Shown: piece after piece, positions 15,360-24,100 of the stretch
Position numbering within the stretch: the stretch's first letter is position 1
How the letters are laid out: each line of letters begins with the position of its first letter
DNA from: Clostridia bacterium
Lineage (GTDB): Bacteria; Bacillota; Clostridia; Christensenellales; Aristaeellaceae
Assembly (NCBI GenBank): GCA_017395685.1
Contig: JAFQOD010000077.1
Span: forward strand, 1 to 64,000
DNA: 64,000 nt
Direction: 5' to 3'
Notes under the pieces: generated by a model
Databases searched by the model: none
Seen by the model: only the letters and a program-made list of their open reading frames with translations
Told to the model about the DNA's origin: nothing
Made by a program: the position numbers and the translations under genes

Positions 15360-16743
15360 ATCCGTTGCTTTCATTCAGCTCCGCCCGGAGGATTTCTTCC
15401 GTTTTTGCATCCAGCATCACAGAATAGATGGGATCAATCATCACGGAGCCATCATGCATATCCGTTATCACAGCATCAAAGAAAATGGAATAGACGGCCC
15501 TTCCCTCCAGATCATGGGTATAAACCGAGGGATACAAGGATGATAGATCGTAGCCCTGATCGACCAGCGCTTTCCTTGCCATCTCCACCGCCCTGTCCGG
15601 TGAAATCCAATCCTCCTCCGGCAGGGGCCAATTGCCGCACTGATAGCGCACCTTATCCTCAATCGACCAGAAGATATCATCATTGACACAAACAGGGCAG
15701 GGCGTGAACAGCGGAAAAATGCCTGCATCCTTTGCAAGGGGCTCCAGAGGCAGGAATTTTTCCTCCACCAGGGGGCAATCATTCAGGAAATGATAATGCT
15801 TGCCGCCGTTCCGGTTGAAAAATACCGATTCCATCTCCTGAAGCCGTTCTTTTCCGCGTCTCTGCCAATCATCCATTTCCAGGGCTTTCTTTGCATCTTC
15901 TTCCTTCTTTTTCCGTGCATTCTCCGGGGTGAGCACCCCAAGATCCTCCCAGTCCTCTGTTACCGCCCCTTCCCGGGTCAAAAGCACTGTGTAGGCTGTG
16001 CTCCAGGTGCCCTCCCGGGGGATATAGAAATCCACCTGCCAGCGGGGAATATCATACACATCCGTAATGAAGAAGGAAACCCCTGCTTTATACTGCGCCA
16101 TCTCCGTTTCTGTCACATTCCAGGCCTCCATCACGGCATTTTTCGCCCTTTCTACTGCCGTTTCCCGGGAAATATCCCCTTTCTCCGGCACCAGATCGAT
16201 CCAGGAAAAATCCCCGTACAATCCCTTTTCCCGCTCCATCTGATGGAACCAGGCCCGCTGCTCCAGCGTCCATTCAATGGGCATGCCCCATTCCCTTTCC
16301 GCCATGGTGTAATAATAAAGATATTCATCCTCACCGTAATGCCGGGCGATGATCTCATCCGCCAGCTTTTCCTTTTCTGCATCGGGTACCTGATCGCTTT
16401 CCAGGCGCTTTATTTCCTCATCGGAAACCGCCATGCCATCCTCTTGCATATCGGCAATGAGGCGCAGCTTTGCCGGAAGCTTCCAATCATAAATAAATAC
16501 ATCATTTTTCGCAATCAGATCCATGGCGGTTTCGATATGCTTCCATTCAATGGTCAGGGCGATGGCCGTGGCCATGGCCAGGATCAGCAGAAGGGCGATG
16601 GCAATGACGCCCCATCCGATTTTCTTTTTCACTTTTTGTTCCTCCTGATATTTCAGCTGCACCAGCGTCTTTTCCACGCAGGCAACAAAAGCATCATCCG
16701 CCCGGCCGAAGGCGCGGGATACATCCATCATTTCATTTTTCAT
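15358..16743 (-). CDS. Membrane anti-sigma-like protein with PepSY-like outer repeats and a Cys/His motif (cassette 3)
   Basis: 461 residues from the ATG at 16743, which overlaps the stop of the sigma gene (ATGA). Cytosolic part 1-42, one membrane helix at about 43-65, the rest outside. Two regions (about 185-265 and 375-455) have an EA-rich helix followed by strands ending in a Y.V.L....G pattern, resembling PepSY domains. Between them, near 314-345, HYHFLNDC...TPCPVC gives two His and three Cys that could bind metal or form disulfides. Likely holds the sigma factor encoded upstream; the signal is unknown. Same architecture as the proteins at 720 and 2191 but little similarity beyond the helix. 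Confidence 0.68.
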   Translation of the reverse strand: MKNEMMDVSRAFGRADDAFVACVEKTLVQLKYQEEQKVKKKIGWGVIAIALLLILAMATAIALTIEWKHIETAMDLIAKNDVFIYDWKLPAKLRLIADMQEDGMAVSDEEIKRLESDQVPDAEKEKLADEIIARHYGEDEYLYYYTMAEREWGMPIEWTLEQRAWFHQMEREKGLYGDFSWIDLVPEKGDISRETAVERAKNAVMEAWNVTETEMAQYKAGVSFFITDVYDIPRWQVDFYIPREGTWSTAYTVLLTREGAVTEDWEDLGVLTPENARKKKEEDAKKALEMDDWQRRGKERLQEMESVFFNRNGGKHYHFLNDCPLVEEKFLPLEPLAKDAGIFPLFTPCPVCVNDDIFWSIEDKVRYQCGNWPLPEEDWISPDRAVEMARKALVDQGYDLSSLYPSVYTHDLEGRAVYSIFFDAVITDMHDGSVMIDPIYSVMLDAKTEEILRAELNESNG

Positions 16744-17213
16744 TCCCGATTCGCCTCCTCCCACTGGGTTTTGAGTATATGCCGGGCTTTGTGAATCCGG
16801 GAACTGACCGTGCCCTGGGGCACCCGCAAAACGGATGCGGCCTGGGCGATGGTCATACCCTCCATAAAAATCAATACGGCCGTTATTCTCAGCTTTTCCG
16901 GAAGGGAAAGCATCAGATCATGCAGGGTGGAATCGGCGTCCGGGGGCGGCAGCGCCCCTGCCGGTATATATTCTGACGGCGCCATGCGCTTGTTTTTCCG
17001 CTGGATATTATGGCATTCATTGATCAGAATACGCAGCAGCCATCCCTTCAGCGCCCCGTCATCCTTTAAGGATTTTCTCTTTTCCCATGCCTTTTTCAGC
17101 GCTTCCTGCACTGCATCTTCCCGGTCTGCATGGCTGCGCAGCTGGGCATAGCAGACCCTGTACATGGCTTGGATCTGATCCACAATTGCCCTTTCAAATG
17201 CCTGATCTGTCAT
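16740..17213 (-). CDS. ECF-type RNA polymerase sigma factor (cassette 3)
   Basis: 157 residues. Region 2 at about 15-75 (HADREDAVQEALKKAW, then GWLLRILINECHNIQR), region 4 at about 100-150 with LPEKLRITAVLIFMEGMTIA and the helix-turn-helix AASVLRVPQGTVSSRIHKAR. More distant from the two tandem sigma factors at 206 and 1674 than those are from each other. Translationally coupled with the membrane partner. Start ATG at 17213 has AGGGAGATGT before it. Confidence 0.9.
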   Translation of the reverse strand: MTDQAFERAIVDQIQAMYRVCYAQLRSHADREDAVQEALKKAWEKRKSLKDDGALKGWLLRILINECHNIQRKNKRMAPSEYIPAGALPPPDADSTLHDLMLSLPEKLRITAVLIFMEGMTIAQAASVLRVPQGTVSSRIHKARHILKTQWEEANRE

Positions 17214-17342
17214 AATACATCTCCCTGCCGGTTTTGATCGATCAATATTAAGACGCTGATATGCGGAAAATTCTTCACTTTTTGGATAATTTCTTTTTCC
17301 TTTCCTTTTTCAGCATTGACAACCAGGAAAAGGGGCATTATT

Positions 17343-17915
17343 ATGAAAAAAGCGCCATCAGGCGCAGAGAGGATGATACAATCCATGTATGAAGGAAAGC
17401 TGGTAAGGCTTCGGGCCTTCGATAACGGGGATCTGATGTACTGTCTTTCCTATAGCAATGATTATGAAGTGATGCGAGGGGCCAGCGGCGCAATTCTCTA
17501 TCCCTCCACGGTGGAGGATGAAGCCCGCACCATGGGAAGCAGCACCAGCTTCACCCAGGGGGAATACCAATTCGCCATCGAAACCCTGGCAGAGCGCCGT
17601 TTCATCGGCAAATGCGGCTTTGTAAAGATCAACTGGAAAAACCGGGTGGGGGAACTGGCCATCCTCATCGGCGAAAAAGGAATGCATGGAAAAGGATACG
17701 GCACCGACGCCATCCGCACCTTATGCAAATTCGGTTTTGAGGAACTGAATCTGCATAAGATCAAGGCCACTGTATTCGCTTTCAATGAAAAAGCACTGCG
17801 CTGCTATGAAAAATGCGGCTTTATCCGGGAAGGATTGTTAAAAGAAGAAATGTTCCGGGAAGGCAAGTATCACGATGTGGTGATCATGGGCCTGATCGGG
17901 CACACGGAGGAATAA
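17343..17915 (+). CDS. GNAT-family N-acetyltransferase (RimJ/RimL type)
   Basis: 190 residues from the ATG at 17343 (AAAAGGGG before it). Family members often begin at the equivalent of MYEGKLVRLRAF, so the ATG at 17382 is a serious alternative; a TTGACA...TATTAT pair at 17315-17343 would even force it. The acetyl-CoA loop reads IGEKGMHGKGYGTDA, followed by NLHKIKATVFAFNEKALRCY and EKCGFIREG, typical of RimJ/L-like enzymes. Acetylates an amine on a protein, amino acid or antibiotic; substrate unknown. prmA follows after 3 nt. Confidence 0.88.
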   Translation: MKKAPSGAERMIQSMYEGKLVRLRAFDNGDLMYCLSYSNDYEVMRGASGAILYPSTVEDEARTMGSSTSFTQGEYQFAIETLAERRFIGKCGFVKINWKNRVGELAILIGEKGMHGKGYGTDAIRTLCKFGFEELNLHKIKATVFAFNEKALRCYEKCGFIREGLLKEEMFREGKYHDVVIMGLIGHTEE

Positions 17916-17918
17916 ACC

Positions 17919-18842
17919 ATGGAATACACAGAAGTAACCATTTCCACCAGCACCTATGGCTCTGAAATCATTTCGGATCTGCTGATGCGTCTGGGCGCCG
18001 CCGGCACCCAGATTCTGGACCGGGCAGATCTGCCCGATCCCGATAAGCCCACCGCCAATTGGGAATTGATGGATCAGTCCGTTATCGACGCCATGCCAGA
18101 AGACGTGCAGGTAAAGGCCTGGTTTGATGAAGAAACCCTCAATCAGATCCTCGGCTCTCTAAAGGAGCAGCTATCCCTGCTGAAAAACCCCGGCATGGGG
18201 GATCTTTCCCTTGCCCTGCAGGGGGTAAAGGAAGAAGACTGGGCAGAAAACTGGAAGCAGTATTACAAGCCCTTCCGCCTGGGGGATCACATGGTGGTCA
18301 AGCCCACCTGGGAGCCCTGGGATACCCAGGAAGGGGATCTGATCATCGAAATCGATCCCGGCATGGCCTTTGGCACCGGCACCCATGAAACCACCGCCAT
18401 GTGCGTTGGCCTGATCGAAAAATATTATCAGGGCGGCACACTGCTGGATGTAGGCACCGGCAGCGGTATCCTGGCCATCGCTGCGGCGAGGCTGGGGGCC
18501 AAGGGCATTGTGGCCGTGGATATCGATCCCGACGCGGTGCGGGTAGCCAAAGAAAATGTAGCGCATAACGGCCTGGAAAACGCCATCGACGTGCGGGAAG
18601 GGGATCTGCTTCAGGGCCTTTCCCAGCGATTTGATTTTGCGGTGGCCAATATTCTGGCCCCCGTCATCTGCATGCTGGCCGCACCGCTTAAAAATCACCT
18701 GATGTCCGGGGGCAAATTCATCTGCTCCGGCATCATCGCAGAGGCAGAGGGCGATGTAAATACTGCCCTGCTCTCCGCCGGTTATGTGATCGATGAAATC
18801 CAGCATAAAGGCGATTGGGTGGCCTTTGCCTGCCATGTTTAA
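17919..18842 (+). CDS. prmA: Ribosomal protein L11 methyltransferase
   Basis: 307 residues, normal length. N-terminal substrate-binding domain (about 1-105) and SAM-dependent methyltransferase domain with MAFGTGTHETTAMC, then DVGTGSGILAIAAARLGAKG, VDIDPDAV and VANILAPVI (the NxxxP-like catalytic region). It methylates lysines and the N-terminus of L11. Follows the GNAT gene after 3 nt and overlaps the next transporter gene by 8 nt, so these form one transcript. In many Firmicutes it sits beside dnaJ and rsmE; neither is here. Confidence 0.94.
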   Translation: MEYTEVTISTSTYGSEIISDLLMRLGAAGTQILDRADLPDPDKPTANWELMDQSVIDAMPEDVQVKAWFDEETLNQILGSLKEQLSLLKNPGMGDLSLALQGVKEEDWAENWKQYYKPFRLGDHMVVKPTWEPWDTQEGDLIIEIDPGMAFGTGTHETTAMCVGLIEKYYQGGTLLDVGTGSGILAIAAARLGAKGIVAVDIDPDAVRVAKENVAHNGLENAIDVREGDLLQGLSQRFDFAVANILAPVICMLAAPLKNHLMSGGKFICSGIIAEAEGDVNTALLSAGYVIDEIQHKGDWVAFACHV

Positions 18843-19725
18843 GCAATCCGCCTATCGCAGGGCGCTGCTTTATGCCTTCCTGGCTGCCGCCCTGTATGCG
18901 CTGAATGCCCCTCTTTCCAAGCTGATCATGGGCGAGGATGCAGTGGCCCCTTCCATGATGGCCGGCTTGCTCTATCTGGGGGCAGGGATTGGAATGACCA
19001 CCGTATAGGGCATTCAGAAGGGGATGAAAATCAAGCGGACGGAAGCGCCGCTTACTCCTTCCGATCTGCCCTACACCATTGCCATGATCCTGCTGGATAT
19101 CGCCGCCCCCATTCTGTTGATGCTGGGCATCAAGGGAAGCAGCGCCGCCAGCGCATCTCTGCTCAATAATTTTGAGATCGTGGCCACCAGTTTGATCGCC
19201 CTGCTTCTGTTTCGGGAAAAGATCACCAAAAAGCTGTGGCTGGCCATCGGGCTGGTTACCGCTTCCTCCATTCTGCTGTCCATCGAACGGGGGGAATCCT
19301 TTTCCCTGTCAGCCGGATCGCTGATGGTGCTGGGGGCCTGTATCTGCTGGGGCTTTGAAAATAACTGCACCCGGCGGCTGTCGGAAAAAAATCCCCTGGA
19401 GATCGTCATCGTAAAGGGCTTAGGCTCCGGCGCAGGGGCGTTGATCGTGGCCTTTATCGCCGGTGAAAGCCTTCCCGCCCTCTGGCCCATGGTTTTTTCG
19501 ATGCTGCTGGGCTTTGTGGCCTATGGGCTGAGCATCTTTTTCTATATCTATGCCCAGCGTACCCTGGGCGCCGCCAAAACCAGCGCCTGTTATGCCTTTG
19601 CCCCCTTTATCGGGGCGCTGCTTTCCCTGCTGCTGTTTCAAAGAATCCCGGATTATCTTTTCTGGCTGGCCCTGCCCATCATGATCGCCGGGGCCTGGCT
19701 GGCAGCAGGTGACGGAAGTGAATAA
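18835..19725 (+). pseudogene. EamA/DMT-family transporter gene interrupted by an in-frame TAG
   Basis: The start at 18835 (inside the prmA stop) gives MFKQSAYRRALLYAFLAAAL and the first membrane helices, then a TAG at 19006-19008 after GIGMTTV. The same frame is open again directly after it (GIQKGMKIKRTEAP) and runs to 19725 with about eight more helices, two EamA-type halves and a normal C-terminus. The two parts together have the usual length of about 296 residues. No shift of frame is needed, only a nonsense codon. Other genes here end at TAG (for example at 57468), so it is a genuine stop in this genome. Either a pseudogene, a sequencing error, or a reinitiated protein from the ATG at 19024. 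Confidence 0.8.
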
Positions 19726-19735
19726 TGAATTTCAC

Positions 19736-19768
19736 AAAAAAGCCATCCTCTCGCAATGAAAGGATGGC
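19736..19768. terminator. Terminator between the transporter and the 78-residue gene
   Basis: GCCATCCT (19742-19749) pairs with AGGATGGC (19761-19768). Minus strand T6 follows the stem directly, so it mainly serves the minus-strand genes; on the plus strand the T-rich run is weaker. Confidence 0.78.
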
Positions 19769-19784
19769 TTCCTTTATTTTGTTC

Positions 19785-20021
19785 TTATTTTCCGAACAGG
19801 CCCTTCAGCCCGCCCAGCAGATCACCGGCCTTATCCTTCAGATCATCCAGATCAATCTTGGCCTTCACCGCTTTGATCACGGCTTCCAGCACCTCTTCAT
19901 CCAGATCCAGCTTCAGGGCGTTTTTGATGGTCTTGGCGGGATCAGCCTTGAATTTTTCCATCAGCTGATCATCACCGGCCAGCTTTTCCACGATCTGCTC
20001 AATAATTTTTTCGATATCCAT
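19785..20021 (-). CDS. Small acidic helical protein, 78 residues
   Basis: From the ATG at 20021, behind AGAGGAATAAG, only 1 nt after the stop of the YegP-like gene, so co-translated with it. Sequence begins MDIEKIIEQIVEKLAGDDQL and continues with FKADPAKTIKNAL and LEAVIKAVKAKI, ending GDLLGGLKGLFGK. Almost wholly helical and amphipathic. The central F..DPA.TIK.AL pattern recalls leader peptides of the NHLP type, and a Gly-Gly sits before the last eight residues, but no peptide maturase or exporter is nearby. Function not recognised. Confidence 0.75.
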   Translation of the reverse strand: MDIEKIIEQIVEKLAGDDQLMEKFKADPAKTIKNALKLDLDEEVLEAVIKAVKAKIDLDDLKDKAGDLLGGLKGLFGK

Positions 20022-20022
20022 C

Positions 20023-20397
20023 TTATTCCTCTTCCATGACCACAGCAGCGTCAACGGCATTCTTGCGGACGGATTCCACGCCATTGAGGCAGCTCTTGAG
20101 AGCGGTGTAGCCTTCGGAAGCGCAGATATTCTGGCCGTTCTTGGCCTTCAGGCGGAAGCGGTATTCACCGGCATTATCCTGATATACCTCGAATTTGGGA
20201 TGCTTGAGCACCTGATAGCCTTCTTCGGTCTGGTTTTCCAGATTGGCGATGGGGGCATTGGCAGCCACAGAGGCAATGCCGGCCTTGCAGGTCTGCAGGC
20301 TCTTATACTGCTGAGAAGCGGCAATCACTTCGCCGTTGCCGGCCTTGAGGCGGAAGCTGAATTTATCGTTCTTTTCCCGGATAACAAATTTTCCCAT
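20023..20397 (-). CDS. YegP/DUF1508-family protein with two repeats
   Basis: 124 residues from the ATG at 20397; an upstream TTG at 20403 is in frame but less likely. Two DUF1508 units: residues 1-50 (GKFVIREKNDKFSFRLKAGN then SQQYKSLQTCKAGI) and about 65-115 (KFEVYQDNAGEYRFRLKAKN then SEGYTALKSCLNGV). This family forms a small duplicated alpha-beta fold, widespread and of unknown function. Two-gene operon with the 78-residue protein. Confidence 0.9.
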   Translation of the reverse strand: MGKFVIREKNDKFSFRLKAGNGEVIAASQQYKSLQTCKAGIASVAANAPIANLENQTEEGYQVLKHPKFEVYQDNAGEYRFRLKAKNGQNICASEGYTALKSCLNGVESVRKNAVDAAVVMEEE

Positions 20398-20453
20398 AAT
20401 CAACGCATCCTTTCAGTGAATTTATTTTATTGTACCAATATTCGACCAAAAAT

Positions 20454-20954
20454 TCAATCCTTTTCTTGAATTTCCCCGGTATTTTCCACCCAATCCTTAC
20501 ATACATCCACCCAGCCCCGGGCCTGGGAGGCCCTTTCCAGCTGATCGCAGGTCAATTCCACCGCTGAATGATCATTCCCTGCAGCAGGATAGATGATATC
20601 AAATCGTTTCAAGGAAATATCCAGATAAACCGGCACTTCCCCCTTTACCCCGAAGGGACATACACCGCCCACTGGATGGCCGGTCATTTCTTCCACCAGT
20701 TCATGGGGCAGCATCCGGGCCTTCTCCCCGAACTGCGCCTTGAATTTTCCATTATTCACCCGGGCATCTCCTGCCGCCACCACAATCACGCAGCCATCCT
20801 TTGTGAGAAAAGAAAGGGTTTTTGCGATCATGGCTTCCCGTACCCCCAGGGCCTGGGCCGCCAGGGCAACTGTGGCGCTGGATGAATCGAAAGTGCGCAC
20901 CTTATCCCCATAGCCATAAGGCACCAGATACTCAATAACTTTTTCAAGGGACAT
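20454..20954 (-). CDS. YbaK/ProX-type aminoacyl-tRNA deacylase-like protein
   Basis: 166 residues covering the full YbaK/prolyl-tRNA editing domain: AMIAKTLSF carries the conserved Lys, then VIVVAAGDARVNNGKFK, and GGVCPFGVKGEVPVYLD. Such proteins hydrolyse mischarged tRNA (for example Cys- or Ala-tRNA-Pro). Free-standing, with its own RBS (GGAGGAAAATAT). Divergent from the large repeat protein gene. Confidence 0.9.
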   Translation of the reverse strand: MSLEKVIEYLVPYGYGDKVRTFDSSSATVALAAQALGVREAMIAKTLSFLTKDGCVIVVAAGDARVNNGKFKAQFGEKARMLPHELVEEMTGHPVGGVCPFGVKGEVPVYLDISLKRFDIIYPAAGNDHSAVELTCDQLERASQARGWVDVCKDWVENTGEIQEKD

Positions 20955-21085
20955 ATATTTTCCTCCATATCAGGAATATCTTCTCAATCATATAATGGAA
21001 TAGCCATATTTTTCAATCCCTGTACAAAAAAGAAGCAAAATATCAGATCAATGCAAGATTTTACATTCCTTTTCCCCGCTTTTCA

Positions 21086-21114
21086 TTGACATTCGTGTTC
21101 CTTTGCATTATCAT
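21086..21114 (+). promoter_or_regulatory. Promoter of the large repeat protein gene
   Basis: TTGACA (21086-21091), 17-nt spacer, TATCAT (21109-21114), 42 nt before the ATG. The rest of 20955-21156 shows nothing else clear. Confidence 0.68.
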
Positions 21115-21156
21115 GATTGATGTGAAAATCTGGTTTCAATCGGAGGATAATGCACA

Positions 21157-24100
21157 ATGAAAAGGCAATGGTGGCTGCTGATGCTGCTTACAGCAATGGC
21201 GATGGTAATCTGTGCAGGCTGTGCCCAGGCAGAAGGGGCCCAGATCACCGGTATGGTGTGGGCTGAAAGAGAAATTGACGGCATCATGCAGGAGAATGAA
21301 TATCCTCTTGCCAAGGCCCAGGTTTCTCTGGAGCAGAAAAATGCAGACGGCACAATCCAGGTGCTGGCCATCCAGGAGACCGCAAAGGATGGCATGTTTG
21401 CCTTTGCCGTATCCCAGCACGGGGAATACCGGCTGAGCATTGAGCTGCCCAGCGCCTATCATTTCACCATCCACGGTATCGACAGCGCTGCTCTGCCGGC
21501 CAAAGATAATATCAGCGTTACTCCTTTCTTCACAATAGAAGACGGGCAGATGAAAGAGCTGCTGATCGGCGGTGCCAAGAGCGTCAGCGGCGTTGTCATC
21601 TATGCCTTTGAAGATGTGAACGCCAATGGCGGCCGTATGCAGTCGGAGCCGAAAATCCGCAATGTGTTGGCAGAACTGCTCTATGAATATGACGGCGAAA
21701 CCTACGTCATTGCCTCCGCCACCACCGATAAAAACGGCGAAGCCAGCATCCGTGATATCTCCGCCGGAAATTACAGGCTGCGGGTTACCCTCCCCGAAAA
21801 CTATATGATCGGGCCCATGGGCCTGAAGGTAAATGCCTACTACAATTGCGTACAGCCTACGGAAGGCCAGGTGGCCTATACCGATACCTTTACTGTCGCC
21901 CCCAAATCCTCCCAGGGGCTGGGCATCGGCGTGGTGCGCACCGGCTCTCTTCAGGGCAATATCTGGTATGATCAGGATGGTAACGGCCGCAGCGATAAAA
22001 ACGAACCCGGCCTGGGAGGCGCAAAAATCATCCTCCGTTCCGCCGCCCTTCAGCTCACCCGGGAAACCACCACCGATCAGAACGGTAATTATTCCTTCAA
22101 TCAGCTGCAGCCCGGCGATTATCAATTGACCCTTTCCCTGCCGGAAGGCAAAATTTTTACCCGCCCCGGCGACAGCAAAATCACCGATATCGCCCGGGAA
22201 AGCACCGTCAACGTCAATATCCAGGCTGAATCCACTTTCCAGGCCGGCAAGGTGGGCGCAATGGATGCCACCCAACTCAGCATACTTGCCTATCAGGATA
22301 CTCTGCTGATCAACGGCACCCAGGATGCCCAGGAAGCGCTGCTTCCCGGTGTGGAAATCACCCTCATCCAGGACGGCAAAACCGTTGCCAAAGGCGTAAC
22401 TTCTTCCGACGCCCCCCTCCTCTTTAACACCCTGCGCAGCGGGGATGTCACCCTGCGCTTCGCCCTGCCCCAGGGCCAGCTTTTCTCCCCCAGCACCACC
22501 GATTTGATTCAGGCGTTCCTGCCTGCTGCTCAGGCAGAAACCATCATCACCGTGGGCGCTGAAACACAGGATACTGTCTTCACCGTGGGCGCTGTCCCCG
22601 CCGCCAGCGTATCCGGCATGCTCTTTGAAGATCCCTATAACGAGGGCAGGTATCAGGATGGTTACGCCCTTCTTTCCGGATTTACCGTACAGGCAGTGGA
22701 TGTAGACGGCCAGATTCAGGCCCAGGCCGTTACCGATAATCAAGGCAATTATGCCCTCTATCCCCTGCTGCCCGGCGAATTCACCGTGCATTTCCTGCTC
22801 AATGATCCTTATGTGGCCACGCCTTACAATGATGCTTCCCCTGTTAATAACGCCATCATTGCCCAGACCCCTGAATACGGCGAAACCGCATCCTTCCTTC
22901 TGGTACCTGGTGAAAGCAAGGAAAGCATCAACGCCGGTATCTTCCGGGCAGGCGTGGTAGACGGCTATGTGCTGCTCAACCGCAATCATGATGATCTGCT
23001 CACCAATGAAGGCGGCATGCCCAATGTAACCGTAACACTGCTGGATGAATACGGCGCCCCCTTCTCTGAATTCTCTTACGGCATCACCGATGAGAACGGC
23101 TATTACTACATCAAGGGCGTATTGCCCGGCACCTATTCCCTGCTTTATACCATGCCGGATAACGGCGCCTTCACCACCCCTGTCACCGAAAGCCGGGAAA
23201 TTGAAAGCGCCCCCTTCACCAGCGAAAGCGGTTCGGAAATCCGGATGCAGAATGTGGGCGGTGTGATCACCTCCACCCTGTCCGGAACGGTGCTCCATCA
23301 GGGCGCTGCTCCTGTTCCTGCCCATGTGACCATGACCTCCCAATCCTTCGGGGTCACCTATGAAACGGATACCTGGGAGGATGGCCAGTATATCCTCACC
23401 GGCCTGCGGCCTGATACCTACAATCTGGAGATTAATCTTACCGATCCTGCCGGCTTTGTATTCAATGACGGTGAGGGCTCCCCTGTAGATGCCACTCCCG
23501 CCTCCCATGCCAGTGCTGCCCTGTCCATTGAAATGGGCCAGGATATCCTGGGCGCCAATATTTATGCTTCTCTGCCCGCTTCTGTTCACGGCCTGATCTA
23601 TTATGACGGTGATATGAACGGCAAAATGGATGAAGGGGATTACGGCGCCGAGGAAAGGTATTTCAGCCTCTGGCGCGGGGATAAGATGATTGCCGAGCTG
23701 ATGACGGAGCCCGACGGCACCTTCACCATGGAGCAATTGGTTCCCGGTGAATACACCCTGCAGATGCATCTGGAAAACAATGAAATCCTGGTGGGGCAAG
23801 CTGCCCCTGCATCTTCCCTGTGGACGATTCCCCTCACCATTGAGGACGGGGCCTATATGCAGCCCATTTCCCTGCCCATGCTGCGCTATGCCTCCGTTTC
23901 CGGCCAGTTCTGGAGCCTGGACGGCACCATGAACGGTATTGAAGGCATCGCCATTTCCCTGCTGGATGAACAGGGAACCGTTGTGGGAACCACTGCCAGC
24001 GATGAAGAAGGCAATTTCACCTTCGGCGGTTTGCTTTCCGGCACTTATTCCCTGAGCGCAGAGCTGCCCGATGGCTATCTTTTTGCCAGAGAGCAGGATC

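Noticed and set aside
17315-17343. Promoter-like TTGACA...TATTAT before the GNAT gene
   Set aside because: Its -10 would overlap the chosen ATG; it may be real only if translation starts at 17382, so it is noted in that gene entry and not listed as a site.
19006-19008. TAG as a reassigned or pyrrolysine codon in the DMT transporter
   Set aside because: TAG ends another normal gene here (57466-57468), and transporters of this family are not known to use pyrrolysine; a simple nonsense change is more likely.
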